Shown here: piece after piece, positions 1 through 6,604 of the stretch
How positions within the stretch are numbered: the first letter of the stretch is position 1
How the letters are laid out: each line of letters begins with the position of its first letter
NCBI GenBank assembly: GCA_021789355.1
Contig: JAJYJR010000228.1
Span: 1-8,774, forward strand
Direction: 5' to 3'
Length of the DNA: 8,774 nt
DNA from: Chloroflexota bacterium
GTDB lineage: Bacteria; Chloroflexota; Limnocylindria; Limnocylindrales; CSP1-4
The notes under the pieces: model-generated
The model's input: only the letters and a program-made list of their open reading frames with translations
What the model was told of the DNA's origin: nothing
Database searches by the model: none
Translations under genes and position numbers: made by a program

Positions 1-2
1 AT

Positions 3-1382
3 GCGCTGCTGGCCGCCCTGTGGAGCGGCGGCGCCGTCCCCCGGCCGGCCCCGGCACCGCCAGAGCCACCGTCGCCGACCCGGCCACCGGTCCCCCGTGC
101 CCTGGCCGGCCTGGGGGTGCTCGGGCTGGCGGTGCTCCTGGTGGGGGCCGGGGCGTTCGTGGCGGGACGAGGGCCGGGAGCGAGCGGCACGACAGGCTCA
201 CCGAGGGTCGGCGGGGCGTCGACTCCGTCGTCCGCGCCAGCGGCGTCACCCGCGGTGGTGGTTGCGCCGTCGCGACAAGTGCCAGCGACGGTGACGTCGG
301 CCCCCATGCTCGCATGGCAGCCCGTGGCACCGTTGCCGCTGGCACGGTGGGGCGCCGCGAGCGTCACGCTGCAGGACGGGCGGGTTCTGGTCCTGGGCGG
401 CACGACCACGACAACCAGCGCCGGCGCCGTGGCCAGGGTCGAGATCTTCGACCCGGCCAACGGCGCGTGGCAGACCGCCGCCCCGCTCGGGGTGCCGCGC
501 GCATATCCGGTGGCCATCCTGCTAACCGACGGTCGCGTCCTCGTGACCGGAGGATCGGATCACCAGGTCCCGCTTGCCTCGGCAGAGATCTACGATCCTG
601 CCACGAACAGCTGGTCGATCACCGGTTCGATGTCGGTGGGTCGCACGGACTTCGCCGGAGTGCGGCTGCCCGACGGCCGGGTCCTCGTTGCGGGCGGCGG
701 TACTACCACCAGTTCGGGTCCCGCGACCAACACCGCCGAGATCTACGATCCATCGAGCGGCGCCTGGCAGCGTGTGGCTTCGATGCACACCCGGCGGGCG
801 TATCTCACGCTCACCGCGCTGGGCGACGGCCGGGTGCTCGCTGCGGGCGGCCTGAGCGGCTACCCGTCCCAGGGGGCAGCGTCCGCGACCGCCGAGATCT
901 ACGACCCCGCCAGCAATTCGTGGACCGTGACCGCGCCACTCGTCGGGGCCGTCTACTCGCAGACCGCGAACCTCCTGCCTGATGGGAGCGTGCTCCTCGC
1001 CGGGGGCTGGAACTCGCCGGCCCAGTCCGCCGGCGCGCTGCCCATGGTGCAGCTGTTCGATCCGCGGTCGGGGATCTGGACGTCAGGACCTCCCATGCTC
1101 GAGGGCCGGGCCTACGCGCGCACCGTGACCCTGCTCGACGGGCGCGTCGTGGTCGCCGGCGGCTTCTCGGCATCCGGGACGCCGCTGGCGTCCGTGGAGC
1201 TCTACGACCCGCGGAACCGCGCGTGGTCGGCGCTCTCTGCGCTGGCGGCGCCCGAATGGGGCGGGGCGCTGGCGCTGCTCTCGAACGGCGAGGTACTCGT
1301 GGCGGGTGGCAGCGCCGCCGCGGACGGCAGCTCGCCCACGCGCAACGCCGAGCTGCTCGACCTGGTTGCCCGCTCGCCGTGA
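3..1382 (+). CDS. Membrane-anchored kelch-repeat protein, 5' partial
   Basis: The frame is open from the left edge to a TGA at 1380-1382, giving 459 visible codons, so the N-terminus lies outside the window. Visible residues 11-32 are Pro-rich. Residues about 33-55 form one hydrophobic transmembrane helix, followed by a Ser/Ala/Thr/Pro-rich linker to about residue 100. Seven kelch blades follow, starting near residues 106, 157, 205, 256, 307, 360 and 409. Each carries a DGRVLVAGG-like strand, and most end in an AEIYDP...W strand; the last lacks the closing Trp. Seven blades would make a complete beta-propeller, most likely on the outer face of the membrane. Kelch propellers bind proteins or glycans, and a few are oxidases, but no catalytic residues are evident here. 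The short segment before the helix could be the end of an anti-sigma or other cytoplasmic domain, which cannot be decided from this window. The GTG at 117 falls inside the helix and is not a credible start. Confidence 0.88.
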   Translation, partial: ALLAALWSGGAVPRPAPAPPEPPSPTRPPVPRALAGLGVLGLAVLLVGAGAFVAGRGPGASGTTGSPRVGGASTPSSAPAASPAVVVAPSRQVPATVTSAPMLAWQPVAPLPLARWGAASVTLQDGRVLVLGGTTTTTSAGAVARVEIFDPANGAWQTAAPLGVPRAYPVAILLTDGRVLVTGGSDHQVPLASAEIYDPATNSWSITGSMSVGRTDFAGVRLPDGRVLVAGGGTTTSSGPATNTAEIYDPSSGAWQRVASMHTRRAYLTLTALGDGRVLAAGGLSGYPSQGAASATAEIYDPASNSWTVTAPLVGAVYSQTANLLPDGSVLLAGGWNSPAQSAGALPMVQLFDPRSGIWTSGPPMLEGRAYARTVTLLDGRVVVAGGFSASGTPLASVELYDPRNRAWSALSALAAPEWGGALALLSNGEVLVAGGSAAADGSSPTRNAELLDLVARSP

Positions 1383-2008
1383 TGCGCCCGGCGGTTGTGC
1401 TCTACCGCGCCCCCAACCTGCTCGCGAAGGGTCAGGTCATGGCCATGCCTGATGAGAACGATCGGGCCGGTTGGGGTGATGGCGACACCTGCGGATCTGG
1501 AGGAGCACGCCGTGCAGCTCGGTAGATCACCTGCAGCGGCGGACGCCTGCCCCCCACGATCCGATCATAGTGTGGGGCCTGCCGGCAGCGAAATCGGGGT
1601 CCGCATTGGCCAGTGGGAGTGACGACGCGACCCGGTCGCGCGGCGCCAGTCAGTCGTGACTATCGGCCCGTTGCCTCCAACGCCCTCGCGCTGACCGGTT
1701 CGGCGCTGGCATTTGCGCCGGCTCGATGCGACCGCTGGCCCGCTCGGACCGGACGGCGTGGTCAGTCGCTGCGGCCGGGCACCAGCGGTCGCCGTCGACC
1801 AGCCGGCACGTCACGCCGGCATGTGCCTCTCTTCGAGCACACCGGCAACGACGACGCCTTCCCACTCCAGGGAGCGCCGCCCCGAGATGCCGACCCTCAG
1901 CTCGGACGATCTCGCCCTCACGAGCCGCGGGTCTCGCGGCCGGCAGCAACTGGCGGTCGGGAAGCGACGCGGGGCGGAGGGGGCGAGCGTAGACACGGGA
2001 GCGCATCG
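1383..2008. other. 626-base region without a convincing gene
   Basis: This lies between the kelch stop and the GH10 stop, which are convergent. Open frames exist on both strands, but they show the Arg/Pro/Ala-rich composition typical of unused frames in GC-rich DNA, and I recognise no family. The least poor candidate is a 47-codon frame from ATG 1479 to TGA 1622 (+) that begins MATPADLEEHAVQLGRS. It may be the remnant of a decayed gene but has no clear ribosome site. A 10-base palindrome, CTGCCGGCAG, sits at 1579-1588. I see no hairpin followed by a T-run, so neither flanking gene has an obvious intrinsic terminator here. Confidence 0.5.
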
Positions 2009-3973
2009 TTACCCCGTCCGCCCGCGTTTGCGCAGTTCCGCCTTCAACACGTCGGCCACGGCGAAGTAGGCGGGCTTGGGCGTGCAGTCGCCGTTCAGCA
2101 TGAGGGCGTCGGTGTGCGGCTCACCGGTGAGGTTGTACCAGGAGGTGCTGTCGGTCAGGCCGAAGATCGTGAAGTTCTTCACTCCAGCATCGAGGGCCGC
2201 CTGCAGATAGTCGCGGTAGTAGCCAGCCTGCCACCCTTTCTCCTCGTCCTTCGTCCCCACAAACCCGGTCATGTCGACATCGAACTCGGTCACGTACACC
2301 TGTAGCCCGAGCGCCTGGTAGCGCGCCAGCGTGTCGGCGAAGAGCGTGGGCGAGAAGGCCGTGTTGATCCCGTCGTCAGCGTAGCGAAGGTGGGTCTCGA
2401 CGCCCACGCCGTCGATGGGTGCCCCGTCGGACTGCAGTTGCTGGACGAGCTGGAGGAAGCCTGCGGTGACCTCATGGTTGCGCCCATCGTTGTAGTTGTC
2501 GGTCACCAGCAACGTGGCGTGGGAGTCCGCGCTTCTTACCCAAACGAGGCAGTCACGGATGAGGTTGTAGTACCCAGAGCCGAATGTGTCCGCCCAGAAG
2601 TGCTCGATGGTGGTGGCGCCGTACATCGGCCCCGAGACGGGCTCGTTGAACACCTGCCACGCGTCGATCTTGCCCTTGTAGTGGCCCATGGCGGTGCGTA
2701 TGTAGTCCGCGACCAGGCCCCTCAGCTGGGCAGTAGTCAGGTGTTCTCCAGTGAGCCATCGCGGGAGTTGGCTCGCCCAGATCAGATAGCTCTGCGTGCT
2801 CATGCAATGTGACTTGGCCAGCGCCACGAGCTCATGTGTGGCGCCGAAGGTGAACTCGTCACGGGTCGCCTCGAAGTCGGTCCAGACGACGGAGATCTCG
2901 AGGTGGTTGGAGTAGTCAAGGACGGCCCGCTGATAGGCGTAGCCGTTGTCGGCCAGATGGGTGGAGTCCGGCGTCACCCCGATCCGGATCCCGAGCCCGT
3001 CCGCCAGTTCGCGCAGGAAGTAGTCCAAGCCCGCCGCCTCGTCGGGACCGACCCACTGCCAGGTGTCTCCGAGCTGGGCGGCTCGTCCCACCGGCGTCCC
3101 GCCCGCATCGAGTGCCAGAACCCGGCCATCGGACGCCTGGGTGATACGGGAGTGGCCGGGCACAACGGACGACGGCGGGGCGGGGACGATCGGCTCCGTC
3201 GTGAGCAGCGGGCTGCTAGCGGCGGGGGGCTGGATGGGAACCGGGTCAACGAAGAGGACTCCGGCGGCGGCCAGGAGGCGGGTGGCCAGGGCGGAGGCGA
3301 CCGGCCGCAGGGGGACCTTGGAACCAGAGGGCAAGAGGATCACGGTCCCGGTGCTGTCGAGCTTGGCGTGGAGGACCGCGAGGAGGCTCGTGAGGTCGAC
3401 GCTGCGCAGGGCGACGAGCTCGAGAGGGGGATGACCGGCCACCTGGCGAACAGGGTCTTCCAGCGCGGCCAGGATCCGATGGCCGGAGAGGGTGCCGACG
3501 AGGACGAGGGCGGCCTTGGGGCGCACCACCACGGCCGGCGGGATGGCCGAGCCGAAGGTCTCCGTACTCTGACCAGCGGACAGGCGGGGGAGCGTGCCGG
3601 AGAGATCGAGCGTCCCGTTGCGCTCGGCCCAGGCGGCAAGGGCGACGAGGACCCCCAGGGCCGCCACGGGGTTGGTGAGCGGATCAGGAGTCGCCGCATC
3701 ACCCACCGCGAAGGCCGCCGCGGCGGCACGCAGGTCGGCCGCCTTGGCCGTCCCCCCACCCGGCAGCTTGACCGTGCCGGACTTCGGCAGTCCCGCTATG
3801 GCCGCCGTGAGCTGACTGGCGGTCAGGGCCGGCAGCGTGGCCCCCCCGGCCTCAGCGGGCAGGGCTCCCAGCACCACCAGAGCACCCAGACTCGCCCCCG
3901 CCCGCAGCAGCTGGCGGCGGGAAAGGAGGCGGGGTGTCGCGCACGGGGACACAGGATCCGCCGAGTCGCTCAC
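2009..3973 (-). CDS. Divergent GH10-family glycoside hydrolase, Tat-exported
   Basis: The product has 654 residues. A twin-arginine signal (SRRQLLR at 18-24, then a hydrophobic stretch ending near ALPAEAGGA) predicts export of a folded enzyme. Residues about 45-275 match no domain I know, and a Pro/Ser-rich linker lies at about 247-272. The GH10 catalytic barrel covers about 325-645. The acid/base Glu is E444 in WQVFNEP, the nucleophile is E563 in VYVTEFD, and SQLPRWL and KPAYFAVADVL are further family marks. GH10 enzymes are retaining endo-beta-1,4-xylanases or related glucanases. Several usual subsite residues are replaced here, so xylan is not assured as the substrate. The GTG start at 3973-3971 is supported by AGGGG at 3982-3978 with a 4-base spacer, and it keeps the Tat motif near the N-terminus. 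It overlaps the stop of the upstream GH10 remnant in a GTGA, which implies former translational coupling. Confidence 0.9.
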   Translation of the reverse strand: MSDSADPVSPCATPRLLSRRQLLRAGASLGALVVLGALPAEAGGATLPALTASQLTAAIAGLPKSGTVKLPGGGTAKAADLRAAAAAFAVGDAATPDPLTNPVAALGVLVALAAWAERNGTLDLSGTLPRLSAGQSTETFGSAIPPAVVVRPKAALVLVGTLSGHRILAALEDPVRQVAGHPPLELVALRSVDLTSLLAVLHAKLDSTGTVILLPSGSKVPLRPVASALATRLLAAAGVLFVDPVPIQPPAASSPLLTTEPIVPAPPSSVVPGHSRITQASDGRVLALDAGGTPVGRAAQLGDTWQWVGPDEAAGLDYFLRELADGLGIRIGVTPDSTHLADNGYAYQRAVLDYSNHLEISVVWTDFEATRDEFTFGATHELVALAKSHCMSTQSYLIWASQLPRWLTGEHLTTAQLRGLVADYIRTAMGHYKGKIDAWQVFNEPVSGPMYGATTIEHFWADTFGSGYYNLIRDCLVWVRSADSHATLLVTDNYNDGRNHEVTAGFLQLVQQLQSDGAPIDGVGVETHLRYADDGINTAFSPTLFADTLARYQALGLQVYVTEFDVDMTGFVGTKDEEKGWQAGYYRDYLQAALDAGVKNFTIFGLTDSTSWYNLTGEPHTDALMLNGDCTPKPAYFAVADVLKAELRKRGRTG

Positions 3974-4518
3974 GATACCCCTGCCTTCTGCTTCAGGACA
4001 TCGAGAAGGGCGAAGTAGGCCGGCTTGGGCGCGTAGTTGTCATCGAAGAGGAGCGGCGCCTGCGCCGGGCCGAACTGCGCCACCGCAGCCGGCTGCAGCA
4101 GCCAGGACTGCGAGTCGACGAAGCCCCACGTCGTGAAGCTCCTGCCGACGCCCGACTCGAGCAGGGCGGAGAGGGCATCACCGTAGATCTGGGCCTGCGC
4201 GGCGTACTTGTCGGCCAGCGTTCCGGGCACCTGGTAGACATTCACGTCCATCTCGGTGATCTCGACGCCCACCCCGAGCGCTCCCAGGCGCCCGAAGTCG
4301 TCGAGGAGGCGCGCCTTCGTGGGGGCCTGCGTGGCGTCGAAGACGTGCATCTCGAAGCCAACGTTGTCGACGGGAATGCCGCGGTTCCGCAGGTCGGCGA
4401 TGTGGTTGACGATGGCGCTCGTCTGCGGCTCAGCCCATTCCTGGCTGCTGAACTCGTAGAGCAGCTTGGCCGCGGGATCGGCCTCGTGCGCCCAGGTGAA
4501 GGCCTGATCGATGAAGTC
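3970..4518 (-). pseudogene. GH10 glycoside hydrolase, C-terminal fragment
   Basis: About 182 codons of the C-terminal half of a second GH10 enzyme remain, from DFIDQAFTWAHEADP to a TGA at 3972-3970. The nucleophile region is present (VEITEMDVN), as are the late barrel strand (TWGFVDSQSW) and the end motif KPAYFALLDVL. The barrel's N-terminal half is missing, including the NEP acid/base Glu, the export signal and the start codon. At about 4519-4528 the sequence changes abruptly to transposase coding in another frame. The open frame continues upstream to about 4698, but that stretch is a shadow of the transposase and not GH10. No catalytic enzyme can come from this. The end motif resembles the downstream GH10 protein, so the two were probably tandem paralogues in one operon. 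Confidence 0.85.
3978..3982 (-). promoter_or_regulatory. Ribosome binding site of the GH10 gene
   Basis: On the minus strand AGGGG is followed by TATC and then the GTG start at 3973. The site lies inside the last codons of the upstream GH10 remnant, as expected for coupled genes. It supports the GTG start over internal candidates. Confidence 0.5.
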
Positions 4519-4780
4519 GCAGCAGGTCGGGGCGGTGGTCCTTGGAGTGACCGCTGTACGTGCGGAAGCCCGCCGGCGCATCCTCGGAGGGCGGGTCCGC
4601 CGCATCGGTCTCGAAGTACGTGCTCGTGGTGTCGAAGAAGAGGAGATCGACCTCGAGGTTGAGCAGGGTGGCGACCGACCAGTACACTTGCTCCGCAAGC
4701 TCGGCCTCGATCTCCGTCAGCCAGTCCATCGCCCGATAGCACTGATCGTCGGAGAGCTCGGCGAGACCGGGGATGGTCAC
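4519..4780 (-). pseudogene. IS1634/IS4-type transposase fragment
   Basis: About 86 codons read IPGLAELSDDQCYRAMDWL, then LLNLEVDLLFFDTTSTYFE, then GHSKDHRPDL. This is the characteristic first-Asp region of IS1634-type DDE transposases in the IS4 superfamily; the catalytic Asp is residue 50 counted from the GTG at 4780. Full-length members of this family are around 500 residues. The upstream N-terminal part and everything after HRPDL are missing, including the second Asp and the Glu. On the right the frame meets a stop at about 4803, beyond the point where rarA sequence begins. On the left it runs out of frame into the GH10 remnant. I found no terminal inverted repeats or target duplications, so this is a relic and not a mobile element. 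Confidence 0.8.
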
Positions 4781-5119
4781 CCGCTCACCCAGGCCACCGT
4801 CGCGTTATCTGTGCTTCCCAAGTCGAACCGATCGGGGCGCGCGTACTTTGCGGCCAAGGCGGACGCCGAGGCGCTGGCGCCGCTGCCTATTCCCCTGCAC
4901 CTGCGCAATGCGCCGGTGGCGCGCATGAAGAGCCACGGCATCGGCGTGGGCTACCGGTACCCGCACGATTTCCCCGGGGCGGACGTCGAGCAGCAGTACC
5001 TGCCCGACAAGCTGGTCGGGAAGCGCTACTACGAGCCGTCCGACCAGGGCTTCGAGCGCCAGCTGGGCGAGCTCATGGAGCGGCGACGGGAGCGACGGCG
5101 CGATCGGGGTGCCGGGTGA
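4781..5119 (+). pseudogene. rarA: rarA (mgsA) 3' fragment: replication-associated recombination protein A C-terminus
   Basis: About 112 codons match the C-terminal tetramerisation region of RarA/MgsA, an AAA+ ATPase that acts at stalled replication forks. Matches in order are PLTQATVALSVLPKSNRS, IPLHLRNAPVARMKSHG, GVGYRYPHDFPGADVEQQYLP and GKRYYEPSDQGFE, then a basic tail and TGA at 5117-5119. The Walker A and B motifs, the sensor regions and about three quarters of the protein are missing. The homology stops at about 4781, where transposase sequence on the other strand begins. The TGA overlaps a GTG in a GTGA, the start of the isochorismatase fragment, so the piece preserves an old gene boundary. 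It is very unlikely to function. A working rarA copy probably exists elsewhere in the genome. Confidence 0.85.
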
Positions 5120-5275
5120 ACGTCGCCGGCGAACCGGGACTCCCGGGCGAGAGGAACGGCAGCACGGACCTCGCTCTCGAACCGACGCGGACGGCGGTGG
5201 CGGTGATCGACCTGCAGCCTGGCATCGTGGACGCCGGGACAAGCCCACATCCGCGCGTGACGTGGTGGCGCGCTA
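5116..5275 (+). pseudogene. Isochorismatase-family (cysteine hydrolase) 5' fragment, frameshifted
   Basis: The GTG at 5116 opens a frame with the typical N-terminus of isochorismatase-like hydrolases: LEPTRTAVAVIDLQPGIVDAG followed by SPHP. The Asp in VIDLQ (residue 32) corresponds to the family's catalytic Asp. After SPHP the expected ARDVVAR-type helix is found one frame over, at 5256-5273 (cgt gac gtg gtg gcg cgc), consistent with loss of one base near 5253-5255. That frame then meets TAG at 5274-5276, overlapping the stop of the convergent hydrolase. The family is usually about 180-200 residues and keeps its catalytic Lys and Cys in the missing part, so nothing functional remains. Family identity rests on this one motif block. 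Confidence 0.65.
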
Positions 5276-6565
5276 GGTCGGGGGCGGGTAGAGCACGTCC
5301 AGCAGCGCGTTCACGATGACGTCGGGATCCACGTGGTCGGAGTTGGTCATGACCGCGATGGAGACCCCGGTGCCGGGGAAGTAGCGCATCGCCGTACGGT
5401 AGCCGGAGAGCGACCCGTCGTGGCCCCACGATCCCTGGCCGCTCAGGCTGCGCCGCTGGACACCGAGCCCGTAGGGGAGCGTCGGATGGAATACGGCGGT
5501 CAGGCCGAAGTCCAGCATCTGCGCGAGCTCCGCGGGCGGCAGGACCCGGCCGCGGTACAGGTACAGCGCCCACCGGGCCAGGTCGTCCGCGGTGGTGACC
5601 AGCGACCCCGCGGCGCCGAGGGACGTGCCGAGTGAGGTGAACGGCAGGTGCGGCGTGCCGTCGGAGAGATCGTCGACCCCCCACGTCGTGTAGCTCGTGT
5701 ACTCGTACCCGTGAGCGATGGTTCCGATGATCGGTTGCTCGCTCTGCAGGTACGTGTGGGTCAGGCGGAGCGGCACGAAGAACCGCTGCCTCAGGAGCGA
5801 GGCGAGCGTCTGCCCCGTGGCGCGTTGCACGATCTGGCCCGCCAGGATGTAGTTGGAGTTCGAATAGGACCACCCCTGGCCCGGCGCGAACAGGGGGTGC
5901 CCGACATGGGCCAGCACCTGTTCGGCGGTCCAGGCCTCCCGCGGGTGGGCGCCGAGCGCGTCGAGCAGGGTCCGGTGGTTGAACGCGTCGTCCACGCCGC
6001 TGGTGTGGTCGAGCAGCTCCCGGATGGTGATGCCCGTGTCGTACGGAAGGCCGGGCAGCCAGCGGCTGATGGGGTCGTCCAGCCCGAGCACGCCCTGACC
6101 CGCGAGCTGGAGCACGAGGGCGGCGACGAAGGTCTTGGTGACGCTTCCGGCGTCCAGTAGCGTCAGGTTGCCCATGGCCTGGTGGGCGCCGAGGTCGCCG
6201 AAGCCCGCATGGCCCATCCACGCGGAGCCGTCGGGGTACCGGATGACTGCCTGCAGGCCCGGCAGGTGGTTCGCGCTCCGGAGATGCGCGAGGGTGGCGG
6301 TGAGCCGGGCGGTGATGGTCGGCGTGAAGTGCGGCGGCGGAACCGCCGCGAGGGCGAACGTCGGATCGGGCGAACGCCACACGACGCTGGCGGGGATGGT
6401 CCGTGACGTCGCGACGGTCCCCGCGTGTGGCGCGGCGGAAGCCCCGGCGGGAAGCACCGCGCCGGCGAGGAGCAGCCCGAGGGCGAGTCCGGGCAGGCGA
6501 GGTCGTACCGCGCGGCGGCGGCCGGGCGTCGGGCGGTGGGGAGAGGGCACGGGTCCGGTCAGCAC
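5273..6565 (-). CDS. Secreted serine hydrolase, class C beta-lactamase/DD-peptidase fold
   Basis: The product has 430 residues. A Sec signal is visible: basic residues to about 23, a hydrophobic core at 25-40 and a probable cleavage after ASA (42-44). The serine-hydrolase fold covers about 85-425. The nucleophile motif SVTK is at S141-K144, the YSN motif at Y234-N236, and GHDG at 381-384 replaces the KTG box, as is common in this family. The conserved ELLDHTSG motif is at 183-190. Members include DD-carboxypeptidases, esterases, peptidases and class C-like beta-lactamases, and the substrate cannot be told from sequence alone. It is a close paralogue of the gene immediately upstream (39-base gap) and probably shares its transcript. 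The GTG at 6565 was chosen because it gives a complete signal peptide. No clear Shine-Dalgarno precedes it, and the GTG at 6550 is an alternative. Confidence 0.9.
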   Translation of the reverse strand: MLTGPVPSPHRPTPGRRRAVRPRLPGLALGLLLAGAVLPAGASAAPHAGTVATSRTIPASVVWRSPDPTFALAAVPPPHFTPTITARLTATLAHLRSANHLPGLQAVIRYPDGSAWMGHAGFGDLGAHQAMGNLTLLDAGSVTKTFVAALVLQLAGQGVLGLDDPISRWLPGLPYDTGITIRELLDHTSGVDDAFNHRTLLDALGAHPREAWTAEQVLAHVGHPLFAPGQGWSYSNSNYILAGQIVQRATGQTLASLLRQRFFVPLRLTHTYLQSEQPIIGTIAHGYEYTSYTTWGVDDLSDGTPHLPFTSLGTSLGAAGSLVTTADDLARWALYLYRGRVLPPAELAQMLDFGLTAVFHPTLPYGLGVQRRSLSGQGSWGHDGSLSGYRTAMRYFPGTGVSIAVMTNSDHVDPDVIVNALLDVLYPPPT

Positions 6566-6604
6566 GGGGCGCGGTCCGGGAGGGTCATCAGTTGCCGGCC
6601 ACCA

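Noticed and set aside
20..982. Long open frame on the plus strand inside the kelch gene
   Set aside because: Arg/Gly/Ala-rich shadow of the frame-3 kelch coding sequence; no motifs.
1579..1588. CTGCCGGCAG palindrome as a terminator of the kelch gene
   Set aside because: Only 10 bases without a loop, about 200 bases past the stop and not followed by a T-run.
2834..4018. 394-codon plus-strand frame opposite the GH10 gene
   Set aside because: Antisense shadow of a gene with clear catalytic motifs; Gly/Arg/Asp-rich composition without domains.
4519..4780. An intact insertion sequence
   Set aside because: Only about 86 transposase codons remain, with no terminal inverted repeats or target-site duplications seen.
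4511..5119. 202-residue plus-strand protein containing the rarA tail
   Set aside because: Only codons from about 4781 on resemble RarA; the earlier part is antisense to the transposase fragment.
5073..6380. 435-codon minus-strand frame overlapping the secreted serine hydrolase
   Set aside because: Pro/Arg-rich out-of-frame shadow; the overlapping frame carries SVTK, YSN and HDG in the right order.
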